64,000 bases of DNA from contig NC_007426.1 of assembly GCF_000026045.1 (NCBI RefSeq), positions 1,922,001-1,986,000 on the forward strand, read 5' to 3'. The DNA is from Natronomonas pharaonis DSM 2160 (GTDB lineage: Archaea > Halobacteriota > Halobacteria > Halobacteriales > Haloarculaceae). Positions within the stretch are counted from its first letter, which is position 1; each line of letters starts with the position of its first letter. The position numbers were made by a program, and so were the translations under genes. Below are positions 40,811 to 48,512 of the stretch, one piece after another. The notes below the pieces were generated by a model that worked only from the letters and a program-made list of their open reading frames with translations, was not told the DNA's origin and ran no database searches.

Positions 40811-43335
40811 CGGTCTGGGTCGTCGGTGCCGGTCCGACGGATGTCATCGAGGTCCGGCACCGATGTCTCCGCGTCGGTTATCCGCTGTTCGCCACCATCG
40901 GCAGAAGCGGAGGCGTCATCCGAAGGCGTGTCTTCATCGTCGACTCTCGACGGCGTCTCACTGCTCTGTCCGATATCGATATCCGTTTCGGGCTCGATAT
41001 CGAGCGCGTCGGCGACCTCACCGGCTGGCTGGTCGCGGTACTGCTCTAAAAGCGGTTCGGCCGCTTCGAGGGCGGCGGCGGTCTCCTCGCGGAGTGCTTC
41101 ACCCGGGTCGGGACGTGGAACCATCGCCTCCTTTTCGGGGTCGATATCGATTTGCACCGACTCCATCTCACGGAGGTCCTCAAGCGAGCGTTCGAGGTCG
41201 CCGCTGGCGATGAGTGAGATGATAGTGTCGGGGTCGTTAACGAACGCCTGTAGGGTCGCTGCGACCTGCGTGTAGGTGTTGAGCCCCTCATGGATGAGGT
41301 ACGCGAGGGCGACCTTCCGCTTCCGGAGCTCAGAATCGAGTCGCTGCTGTGTCCAGCCCCGGTCGAAGCGTATCTGCTCCAGCGTGTTCGAGGTTCCCAT
41401 TTCCAGGAACTGGTCGGTCTCTGCTTGCCACTGGTAGACATCGCGAACGTTTATTTCGTCGTTTTCGGGGTCGTAGTGGTTGATTTCGGTCAGCGACTTG
41501 TTCCGGCGGACCTTGTTGCCGCCGACGCGCGTCTGGGTCTGAATCGAGACCAAATCAAGCGCGGTGAACATCGTCTTCGAGACGTTGATGGGGTCGGTTG
41601 TGAACCGCTTTATCACCTCGCCGACCGAGTCGGCGTGGAACGTCGTCAGGGTCGTGTGCCCGGTCGACATGACCTGAAACAGCGTTCGGCCCTCCTCGCC
41701 GCGAATCTCGCCCATCACGATGTAGTCCGGGCGCTGCCGCAGCGCCGCCTCCAGCAGGTCGAATTCGTCGACATCGCCCTTGTCGCCGTCGCTGAATGAC
41801 GGTCGGGTGACGCTTGCAATCCAGTTTCGCTGCGGTAGCTCGACCTCGCGGGTGTCCTCGATGGAGACGATTTTCGCCTTGCTCGGGATGAAAAGCGAGA
41901 CGGCGTTTAGCGAGGTTGTTTTCCCCGACGCGGTGCCGCCGGCGAACACGAGCGACTTGTTGTTCTCGATGCAAAGCCACAGAAACGCCATTTCGTCGAG
42001 TGAGAACGTGTTCCAGTTGATGAGGTCTATCGGGGTGAACGGAACGTCCTTGAACTGCCGGATGGTGTAGTTTGTCCCGTGGTCGGAGACCTCGCGGCCG
42101 AGCGTGAGCTGCGAACGGGAGCCATCGGGCAGCGTCGCATCGACCTGTGGGCTCCGCTTGGAAATCCCCTTGCCGGAACGCTGAGCAAGCTTGACGACGA
42201 ACTCGTCGAGTTCGTCCTCACCGTGGTAGACGTTCGTGATGACCTGCTCGTAGTCGGAGTGGTAGACGAAGACAGGCGAGTTGTAGCCGTCACAGGAGAT
42301 GTCCTCGACGTTAATGTCGTGTTTGATGCCGTCGATGCGCTCGTAGCCGATGAAGTCCCGCTTGAGCATGTAGAGGAGCTTCTCTATCTGGTGGCTCGTC
42401 AGCGTCTCGGCGTCCTCTTCGACGACGGCCGGCTCCGGGCGGGCAGAGACCGCCCGCAGGCTGGAGCCACGTTCGGCGTCGTCCGTGTCGGGGGACGCAT
42501 TGTCACCGCCGTTTGCTTCCCCGCGGTCGCTGGCGTCCTCGTCGTCAGCGTCGCCGAACCCGAACTGCGCCCGAATATCCAGCCCGTCGAAGAGCCCTGC
42601 TTCACCGTCGTCGGTGTCGACAAGGGAGGAAAGCGTCGCGACAAGCCCGTCGCCGTTTTCGTCGGGACGAGCCCCGTCGGCATAGAGGTCGTAGCGGTCG
42701 AGCAGCGCGTGGGTTTCGGATTCGATAACCGACGCCCGGACATCCTCGCCGCCATGAACGACGGTCTCGTCGCTGGAGTACTTGATGGCGGTTTTCAGCT
42801 TGCCGGCCAGAAACTCACGGAGGTCGTCCTCAATCGGCGACAGATGCGGTTCGACGAGGTAGTACTTCTTTTCGTTTTCTTTCTCGGAGTGGAATATAAT
42901 GACGAAGGCGTACGGCTCGTTGACCCAGTAGCGGTCGACCTCGCGGAAGTGCTGTTTCTTTTCGTCGGGGACCGCCTTCTCGAGGTCATAGCGGGTCGTA
43001 ACGGTCGCTGCACCGCCGTCAGTCGTAAAGAATTCCGCCTCATCGACATCGGGGTCGACGCGGACGGTCCGTCGGTTCGCAGCCTCGGCGACCGTCTCGG
43101 CTGCTATGTGTGCCACACCGAGCCGTCCGTCAGCGTCACGTGGGTCGAATCCGAGATACGATTCGGGGGAAAACGGCGCATCGGCGTCGCTGTCGTGGAA
43201 CTCGCGTCGAAAGTCGTCCCAGTCGTAGGTGCCGACAGTCGCCGACTGTGTGCCGTTGTCGTCGGCTTCCGGCGCCGCTGGACCGGCGTCTGATGCCGCT
43301 CCCCCGTCGTCGCCCTCCCCCTCGTCGACGGCCAT
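40807..43335 (-). CDS. Type II/IV secretion system ATPase (PilB/TadA-like)
   Basis: This 842-residue assembly ATPase powers pilus extension. Acidic, probably disordered tails flank the core. VFAGGTASGKTTSLNAV near residue 470 is the Walker A, and IVSIEDTREVELP near 495 is the Asp box. YIVMGEIRGEEGRTLFQVMSTGH near 545-567 is Walker B and the His box. An N-terminal domain of about 300 residues precedes it. It is the first gene of a seven-gene overlapping operon, and the next gene is its membrane partner. Confidence 0.92.
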   Translation of the reverse strand: MAVDEGEGDDGGAASDAGPAAPEADDNGTQSATVGTYDWDDFRREFHDSDADAPFSPESYLGFDPRDADGRLGVAHIAAETVAEAANRRTVRVDPDVDEAEFFTTDGGAATVTTRYDLEKAVPDEKKQHFREVDRYWVNEPYAFVIIFHSEKENEKKYYLVEPHLSPIEDDLREFLAGKLKTAIKYSSDETVVHGGEDVRASVIESETHALLDRYDLYADGARPDENGDGLVATLSSLVDTDDGEAGLFDGLDIRAQFGFGDADDEDASDRGEANGGDNASPDTDDAERGSSLRAVSARPEPAVVEEDAETLTSHQIEKLLYMLKRDFIGYERIDGIKHDINVEDISCDGYNSPVFVYHSDYEQVITNVYHGEDELDEFVVKLAQRSGKGISKRSPQVDATLPDGSRSQLTLGREVSDHGTNYTIRQFKDVPFTPIDLINWNTFSLDEMAFLWLCIENNKSLVFAGGTASGKTTSLNAVSLFIPSKAKIVSIEDTREVELPQRNWIASVTRPSFSDGDKGDVDEFDLLEAALRQRPDYIVMGEIRGEEGRTLFQVMSTGHTTLTTFHADSVGEVIKRFTTDPINVSKTMFTALDLVSIQTQTRVGGNKVRRNKSLTEINHYDPENDEINVRDVYQWQAETDQFLEMGTSNTLEQIRFDRGWTQQRLDSELRKRKVALAYLIHEGLNTYTQVAATLQAFVNDPDTIISLIASGDLERSLEDLREMESVQIDIDPEKEAMVPRPDPGEALREETAAALEAAEPLLEQYRDQPAGEVADALDIEPETDIDIGQSSETPSRVDDEDTPSDDASASADGGEQRITDAETSVPDLDDIRRTGTDDPDR

Positions 43336-43404
43336 TGTGTTTCGGTTCGGTGTCTCGCTGAAAAAGACTTCTGCCCTAATCGAGCGCTGATTCGGGCGAT
43401 TCAG

Positions 43405-44547
43405 CTACGAAACGAACCGTTCGAGGCGGTCCATCGCTTCCCGTAGCTCGTCGAGACCGGTTGCATAGGAAGCCCGGAGGTGACCCGAAGCGCCGGCCCC
43501 GAAGGCATCGCCGGGGACCATCGCAACCTGTTCGGCCTCAAGCAGGTCTTCGGCGAACTGGCCGGCATCGTCGCCGGGACACTTGGGGAAGACATAGAAG
43601 GCACCCGTCGCCTCGAAGCAGTCGATACCCATCTCCTCGAACCGCGAGAGCACGAAGTTCCGTCGGCGGTCGTACTGGTCGCGCATCTCTTCGACATCCT
43701 CTCGGCAGGTCTGCAGCGCCTCGATGGCCGCGTGTTGGGCGGTCGTCGGCGCCGAAAGCATCGTGTACTGATGGATGCGGTTCATCGCACTGATGACGTC
43801 GGCGGGACCCAGTGCGTAGCCGAGCCGGAGGCCGGTCATCGCGTAGGCCTTCGAGAAGCCGTTGAAGACGACGGTCCGCTCGCGCATGCCATCGAACTCG
43901 GCGATTGAGACGTGGTCGCCGTCGTAGGTGAGGTCGGCGTATATCTCGTCGGCCAACACGTCGACGTCTTCCTCCCGACAGAAGGCGGCAACCTCGGCCA
44001 GCTCCTCGCGGTTCATCGTCGCACCCGTTGGGTTGTTCGGATAACAGTAGACGAGCAGGTCGGCCTCGTCGGCCCCCTCCTCGTAGAGGACCTCCTGTGT
44101 CAGCTTGAATTCGTCTTCGGCGCGGGTCGGGACATCGAGCACCTCGCCGCCGGCGAAGGTAACGCCCGGCGTGTAGGAGACATAACAGGGCTGGACGACG
44201 GCGACGGTGTCGCCCGGGTTGACGAGCGCCCGGAACGCGAGGTCGATGGCCTCGCTTGCGCCCGCGGTGACGAGAATCTCGTCGTCGGGGTCATACTGGA
44301 GATTCCAGCGGCGGACATCGTCGGCAATCTCTTCCCGGAGTTCCCGTTTGCCGCGGTTTGCCGTATAGGATGTTCGGCCGCGCTCCAGCGAGCTAATGGC
44401 CGCCTCACGGGCCGCCCACGGGGCCGAGAAATCCGGTTCACCGACACCGAGGGAGATGACATCGTCCATCTCTTCGGCGAGTTCGAAGAACCGGCGGATG
44501 CCCGATGGCGGCACGTCGGCGACTCGGTCGGACGGCTCCAGCGTCAT
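43405..44547 (-). CDS. Pyridoxal-phosphate aminotransferase, class I/II
   Basis: The 380-residue enzyme has the fold type I features. VTAGASEAIDLAFRALV is near residue 90, VYCYPNNPTGATMNR near 166, the DEIYADLTY aspartate/tyrosine pair near 198, and the PLP lysine in NGFSKAYAMTGLRLGYA near 228. The C-terminal arginine is in GHLRASYATG. It most resembles aspartate/alanine-type aminotransferases of archaea, but the amino donor cannot be read from sequence. It is coupled by ATGA overlap to an Lrp-type regulator. Confidence 0.92.
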   Translation of the reverse strand: MTLEPSDRVADVPPSGIRRFFELAEEMDDVISLGVGEPDFSAPWAAREAAISSLERGRTSYTANRGKRELREEIADDVRRWNLQYDPDDEILVTAGASEAIDLAFRALVNPGDTVAVVQPCYVSYTPGVTFAGGEVLDVPTRAEDEFKLTQEVLYEEGADEADLLVYCYPNNPTGATMNREELAEVAAFCREEDVDVLADEIYADLTYDGDHVSIAEFDGMRERTVVFNGFSKAYAMTGLRLGYALGPADVISAMNRIHQYTMLSAPTTAQHAAIEALQTCREDVEEMRDQYDRRRNFVLSRFEEMGIDCFEATGAFYVFPKCPGDDAGQFAEDLLEAEQVAMVPGDAFGAGASGHLRASYATGLDELREAMDRLERFVS

Positions 44548-45032
44548 GGCGTCACCGAGAGCCGGTCGTCGTCGGTGTCGTCGTCGAACCGATAGCCGCC
44601 CTGCTTGTAGTTCTCCATGATGTAGTGGGTGACCGTCTGAGTGATTTCGGGGACAGGAGCGACCTTGTCGCTGATGAACTTCGAGACCTCGCGCATGTTT
44701 TCGCCTTCAACTTCGAGCGCGAAGTCGTAGTCGCCGGAGACGAGCCGCAGGTCCTGTATCTCCGAGAAGCCGGCGAGGCGCTCGGCGACATCGCGGTAGC
44801 TCGTCTCGCGGTCGAGCGTAACGTTGAGTTCGACGTGGGCACGGACTCGCTCGTCGCCGGCAGCGTCCCAGTCGACGACGGCCGTGTATCCCTGGATGAT
44901 GCCCTCCGCTTCGAGTTCCTCGATCGTCGCTTCGACCTCGTCCTCGTCGGAGTCGGTCAGGCGGGCGAGGTCAGCCGTCGAATACCGGGCGTTCTCGCAC
45001 AACAGTTCCAGCAGTTCGTCGGCGCGGTCCAT
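44544..45032 (-). CDS. Lrp/AsnC-family transcriptional regulator
   Basis: The 162-residue protein has an N-terminal helix-turn-helix (YSTADLARLTDSDEDEVEATIEELEAEGII) and a C-terminal RAM ligand-binding domain (RLVSGDYDFALEVEGENMREVSKFI). It likely senses an amino acid and controls its own operon, which includes the aminotransferase that follows. The start at 45032 is supported by a TATA element 26 bases upstream; the frame continues farther but into the promoter. An 8-bp inverted repeat lies upstream. Confidence 0.92.
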   Translation of the reverse strand: MDRADELLELLCENARYSTADLARLTDSDEDEVEATIEELEAEGIIQGYTAVVDWDAAGDERVRAHVELNVTLDRETSYRDVAERLAGFSEIQDLRLVSGDYDFALEVEGENMREVSKFISDKVAPVPEITQTVTHYIMENYKQGGYRFDDDTDDDRLSVTP

Positions 45033-45054
45033 ACATAATAGGGCGGGAGCGCGG

Positions 45055-45062
45055 ACTAAAAC
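45055..45062 (-). promoter_or_regulatory. TATA box for the Lrp operon
   Basis: Minus-strand GTTTTAGT is centred 26 bases upstream of the ATG at 45032. Confidence 0.5.
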
Positions 45063-45086
45063 GTTGCGAGGACCGACCCGCGGTCG

Positions 45087-45125
45087 CCTAATATCACGGT
45101 CGTTCGTGTTCGTCGGCATATTAGG
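45087..45125. promoter_or_regulatory. Inverted repeat between divergent Lrp and HTH genes
   Basis: CCTAATAT (45087-45094) and ATATTAGG (45118-45125) are exact reverse complements, 31 bases apart start to start, which is about three helical turns. They lie upstream of both TATA boxes, so one regulator could act on both genes. Lrp itself is the obvious candidate, by inference. Confidence 0.5.
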
Positions 45126-45154
45126 ACATGGGTTGGTATATTATCTCTCGATAC

Positions 45155-45163
45155 TATTATAAT
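45155..45163 (+). promoter_or_regulatory. TATA box for the small HTH gene
   Basis: TATTATAAT is centred 27 bases before the ATG at 45186. Confidence 0.55.
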
Positions 45164-45185
45164 CCCGAACACCGATAGTGGAGGT

Positions 45186-45368
45186 ATGAACCAACACGCG
45201 ATGCGGACGGCGATGGCGCTCTACGAGAACGGCACACTGACAGCCGAAGCGGCCGCACGACAGGCTGGCGTCTCTGTCGACCGGCTGAAGCGCGCCGTCC
45301 GCCGGGCCGGCGGCTCGACGCCGTCCCCCACCGTCGACTCCGGACGCCCCCGGGTCAGCGCCGACTAA
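45186..45368 (+). CDS. Small helix-turn-helix protein
   Basis: The 60-residue protein is almost only a helix-turn-helix: MRTAMALYENGTLTAEAAARQAGVSVDRLKRAVRRAGG, with a short Pro/Ser-rich tail. Similar small DNA-binding proteins are common in haloarchaea (DUF7317-like, from memory). It is divergent from the Lrp regulator and has its own TATA box. Targets are unknown. Confidence 0.75.
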   Translation: MNQHAMRTAMALYENGTLTAEAAARQAGVSVDRLKRAVRRAGGSTPSPTVDSGRPRVSAD

Positions 45369-45431
45369 CGACCGACACCGACAGACAGCGAAACCGAACC
45401 GGCTTACACGGAGGGCGGCAAACGCCCGCCC

Positions 45432-46679
45432 GTGACATCGCGGGAAGCCACGTCCGTCATCGGTCTCGTTTCCGGCTCACACGTCGTCAACCACGCGTAT
45501 CTGCTTTTGTTCGCTCCCGCGTTTCCTCTCCTGAGCGCCGACCTTGACGTCTCCTTGGCCGCGCTTGGGGTCGCACTCGGCGTCGTCAACGTCGTTGTCA
45601 CCGTCTTCCAGTTGCCGCTGGGCTACGTCTCCGACAACTACAGCCACGGGGCAGTACTGGTCGGGAGCCTCGCTGTCGGGACGGTCGGCTGTGCGCTCGC
45701 GGCGGTCGCCCCCGACTACTGGTGGCTGCTCGGGGCTGCTGCTGTCATGGGCCTCGGCGTTGCCGGCCACCACCCCGCCCACTATCCGCTCATCTCGGCG
45801 GCCACACCGGACGGCTTCCGGTCTCGTGCCTACAGCGCCCACGGCTTCGCCGGGGCGCTTGGGCTGGCGTTGCCCTTTGCCGTCGTGCCGGCATCGGTCG
45901 CGGTCGGCGGCGGCTGGCGGCTCGCGTTCGGCGCTATCGCGGCGCTCGGCGCGGTCTACACGCTCGTCGCCGTCGCCGCTGTCCGGCGGCTCCCCGAGAG
46001 CGTTACCCGCGCCGGCGCGCTCGCAAACGACGGGGCGATGGACCGACTCCCGGCAGAGACCCGCCGCGAGCGGCTCCGGCGGGTCATCGGACGGGTCCGC
46101 GGCTACGGACGGACGCTTCTGGCTGCGCCGCTTGTGTTGCTGTTGGCGGCGCTGTGGTTTGTCAACAGCGTCGCTGCGTGGGGTGTCAGAGCGTATGCCG
46201 CAACGCTCTTGGAGGGGAGCTACGGACTCGCCCCCGAACCCGCCAGCCTCGTCGCCAGTGCGATGCTCGTCGTCGGTGCAGTCGTACTGCTCGGTGGCGG
46301 GTACGTTGCGGACAAGATCGGCCCGATGCCGATGCTGTTTGTCGGCTACGGCAGCCTTGTCGTTTTGGCGACGCTCGTTTCCTCGGCGCTTTTGCCGGTC
46401 GCCGCCGCCGTCGGCGTCGTGTTGCTTTTGGCGGCCACTATCGATATCTCCCGGCCGGCGCGGTCGACACTGACAGACCTCGCGTCGGAACGGAAAGATG
46501 TCGGCAAGAACTTCGCGGTCATCACACTCGGCGTCTCCGCGGGCGGGGCTGTCGCACCGCCGGCGTTCGGCTACGTCATCGACGCCGCCAACACCGGCGT
46601 CGCGTTCCTTGTTGTCGCCGCTGTTGCCGCGCTGGCGCTGGCGCTTTCGGTCGCCGTGGGCCGTCTCGCCGGCCAGTAG
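45432..46679 (+). CDS. Major facilitator superfamily transporter
   Basis: The 415-residue membrane protein has about 12 hydrophobic segments in two halves. The MFS loop 2-3 motif reads as GYVSDNYSHGAVLVGS near residue 64, and a weaker counterpart GGYVADKIGPMPMLFVG lies near 290. HHPAHYPLISAATPDGFRSRAYS near 115 resembles fosmidomycin-resistance-type members. The substrate is unknown. The start is GTG at 45432, chosen because no ATG precedes the first membrane helix. Confidence 0.88.
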   Translation: MTSREATSVIGLVSGSHVVNHAYLLLFAPAFPLLSADLDVSLAALGVALGVVNVVVTVFQLPLGYVSDNYSHGAVLVGSLAVGTVGCALAAVAPDYWWLLGAAAVMGLGVAGHHPAHYPLISAATPDGFRSRAYSAHGFAGALGLALPFAVVPASVAVGGGWRLAFGAIAALGAVYTLVAVAAVRRLPESVTRAGALANDGAMDRLPAETRRERLRRVIGRVRGYGRTLLAAPLVLLLAALWFVNSVAAWGVRAYAATLLEGSYGLAPEPASLVASAMLVVGAVVLLGGGYVADKIGPMPMLFVGYGSLVVLATLVSSALLPVAAAVGVVLLLAATIDISRPARSTLTDLASERKDVGKNFAVITLGVSAGGAVAPPAFGYVIDAANTGVAFLVVAAVAALALALSVAVGRLAGQ

Positions 46680-46714
46680 AAAGGCACAAAGCCGGCGACC
46701 GGCTACGGCCGGCC

Positions 46715-47296
46715 ATGACCGTCCGGAACATCGCGCGCGGTATCCGCTCGTTTACCAGCAATGCGTTCCTCGTCGACGGCGAGCGGACCGTCCTCGTAGA
46801 CACCGGCAACGACTTCGACGCGGTCTCGAACGTCGATGCGGCGACCGGCGACCTCGATGCGGTCGTGCTGACACACACCCATCCCGACCACGTCGGTAAC
46901 GTGCCCGCTGTCGTCGAAGCGTTCGATGTCGAGGTCTGGGGGTACGACGGCGACCACGACCTCGTCGACCACGAGGTCGGTGATGGCGACACGGTCGACA
47001 TCGGAGACCACCCGTATGAGGTGCTGCATACGCCGGGCCATAAGGAAGACCACGTCTGCCTGTATGCTCCGACGGCGGCGACGCTTTTCGCCGGTGACCT
47101 CGTGTTCGCTAACGGTGGCTTCGGCCGCACCGACCTCCCCGAAGGAGACCGAGACCAGCTCATCGAAAGCATCGAGTACCTGCTCGATGCCGTCGACGAG
47201 TCGCTGTCGACGATGTACGTCGGCCACGGTCCGACGGTCGATGCCGACCCCAGACACCACATTGAGCTAGCCCACGGGGCTGCACGGATGCGGTAG
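46715..47296 (+). CDS. MBL-fold metallo-hydrolase
   Basis: The 193-residue protein is a compact metallo-beta-lactamase-fold hydrolase. It has THTHPDHVGN (zinc ligands) near residues 54-63, HTPGHKEDHVCLY near 108, FAGDLVFANGGFGRTDLPEGD near 127 and YVGHGP near 168. The GGFGRTDLPEGD segment is like the glyoxalase II / persulfide dioxygenase branch, but the specificity is not certain. It follows the MFS gene by 35 bases and may be cotranscribed. Confidence 0.88.
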   Translation: MTVRNIARGIRSFTSNAFLVDGERTVLVDTGNDFDAVSNVDAATGDLDAVVLTHTHPDHVGNVPAVVEAFDVEVWGYDGDHDLVDHEVGDGDTVDIGDHPYEVLHTPGHKEDHVCLYAPTAATLFAGDLVFANGGFGRTDLPEGDRDQLIESIEYLLDAVDESLSTMYVGHGPTVDADPRHHIELAHGAARMR

Positions 47297-47356
47297 CTCC
47301 TAGCCGCCTAGTAGGGTACGACCGCAGAGACCGTTCGAGCGGACGAAAAACGGCTC

Positions 47357-48166
47357 TCAGGCAACCGCAAGCAGTTCGTCGTAGGCCGGCGCGTAAGCGT
47401 CGGCAACAGTCCCGACATCGCTCCGCTCCTCGCTGGAAAGCGCGGGCAGCGTCACCGTCGCCGCCGGGTCCAACAGTTCCGTAACGCTCCCGACGTGTTC
47501 TTCGAGTTGCCCCTCGCGGGCGCTGCCACTGGCGACTGAACAGGCTTTATCGTATCGCTCACCGTCGTAAATGCGACAGCGGCGCGGCTCGACGACGGCG
47601 ACGGCGTCGGGGACGAACCCGGACAGCGGCCGGGCGATGTCGGCGTAGGATTCGACGATGGCTTCGCCACGGCGGTCGATTTCGTCCGCCAGCGCCGAAA
47701 GCGCCGGGGCGTGTCGCTGCTCCATGAGGTCGTTGAACGCCGGCAGTGACTCGACATGTGGCGACGAATCGACCGGAAACGCACGCGTGGCGGCCGGCGG
47801 GAGTTCGGCATCCCCGTTGACGACGTAGCTGTCGTCCCCATCCAGTGTCACTCTGTCGAGGAGGAACCGCCGGCCCTCGCGGCCGAGGAGCCCCTTCCCG
47901 CGACCGGGGGTCGGCATCCAGAGCCGGTGGACGGGGTTTATCGCTTCCGGCGGCGCGCTGTCGGGGTTGGCGGCCGCGATTCGCTTTGCGTCCTTTCCGT
48001 AGAGCCGCTCGGTCTCGACGGCGCGGCGGTAATCATCCTGGTCGTACCAGTAGCCGTTGCCGGCGCGAGGCTTGTAGCCGCGGACGCCGGTGCGTGCGAC
48101 GAGTCCGGTTGTAAACGTCGTCTTTCCCGCGTCGACCTCCGCGCCGCCGGCGACGAGCAGCCTCAT
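47357..48166 (-). CDS. P-loop ATPase/GTPase of unknown role
   Basis: The 269-residue protein starts MRLLVAGGAEVDAGKTTFTTGL, a P-loop of the dethiobiotin-synthetase/MinD-like kind (GAEVDAGKTT). Further recognisable stretches are RGYKPRAGNGYWYDQDDYRR near residue 33 and PEAINPVHRLWMPTPGRGKG near 78. Together they suggest a small-molecule ligase or regulatory ATPase. I know no experimentally assigned function. It overlaps the stop of the preceding small gene by four bases, and the pair seems to be a conserved unit. Confidence 0.75.
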   Translation of the reverse strand: MRLLVAGGAEVDAGKTTFTTGLVARTGVRGYKPRAGNGYWYDQDDYRRAVETERLYGKDAKRIAAANPDSAPPEAINPVHRLWMPTPGRGKGLLGREGRRFLLDRVTLDGDDSYVVNGDAELPPAATRAFPVDSSPHVESLPAFNDLMEQRHAPALSALADEIDRRGEAIVESYADIARPLSGFVPDAVAVVEPRRCRIYDGERYDKACSVASGSAREGQLEEHVGSVTELLDPAATVTLPALSSEERSDVGTVADAYAPAYDELLAVA

Positions 48167-48426
48167 TTGAGTCCGTAGTATCCCGGCTCCTCGTCGGCCT
48201 CCGGTTCGGCGAAGACGAAGGCGTCGCTGTGGTCGAGCATCCACGGAATCGCCCAATCGAGCAGGATGCCCTCGGTCCCGGGGTCGAGGTCAGCGTCGGG
48301 GTCGAGCCCCTGCAGCAGGCGGGCGATTTCGTAGACGGTGTAGAGCTTATCGGCATCGAGAACCTCCTCGGGGTCGCGGAACTCGAACGAGCGAAGGTCG
48401 TCGAACGACGAGCGCGGTCGTGGCAT
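48163..48426 (-). CDS. Small conserved haloarchaeal protein (DUF5827-like)
   Basis: This is an 87-residue acidic protein, MPRPRSSFDDLRSFEFRDPE at the start, with a helical YTVYEIARLLQGLDPDADLDPG middle and a DWAIPWMLDHSDAFVFAEPE end. It has no catalytic motif that I recognise. A TATA-like ATACATAAAA about 27 bases upstream fits a leaderless start. Its stop overlaps the P-loop ATPase start, so the two proteins may act together. The DUF label is from memory. Confidence 0.7.
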   Translation of the reverse strand: MPRPRSSFDDLRSFEFRDPEEVLDADKLYTVYEIARLLQGLDPDADLDPGTEGILLDWAIPWMLDHSDAFVFAEPEADEEPGYYGLK

Positions 48427-48512
48427 ACCCCGGCGTTGGGTGCCGGGCCTTTTATGTATTAATCGACCGGATGGCTCCAACACTTTTGTTTCCGTGGGGA
48501 GAGGCGAAAACG

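Noticed and set aside
42079-43293. A 404-codon open frame on the plus strand within the pilus ATPase
   Set aside because: It is antisense to the PilB/TadA-like gene, shows no recognisable domain, and is Val/Arg/Gly-rich in the way shadow frames are.
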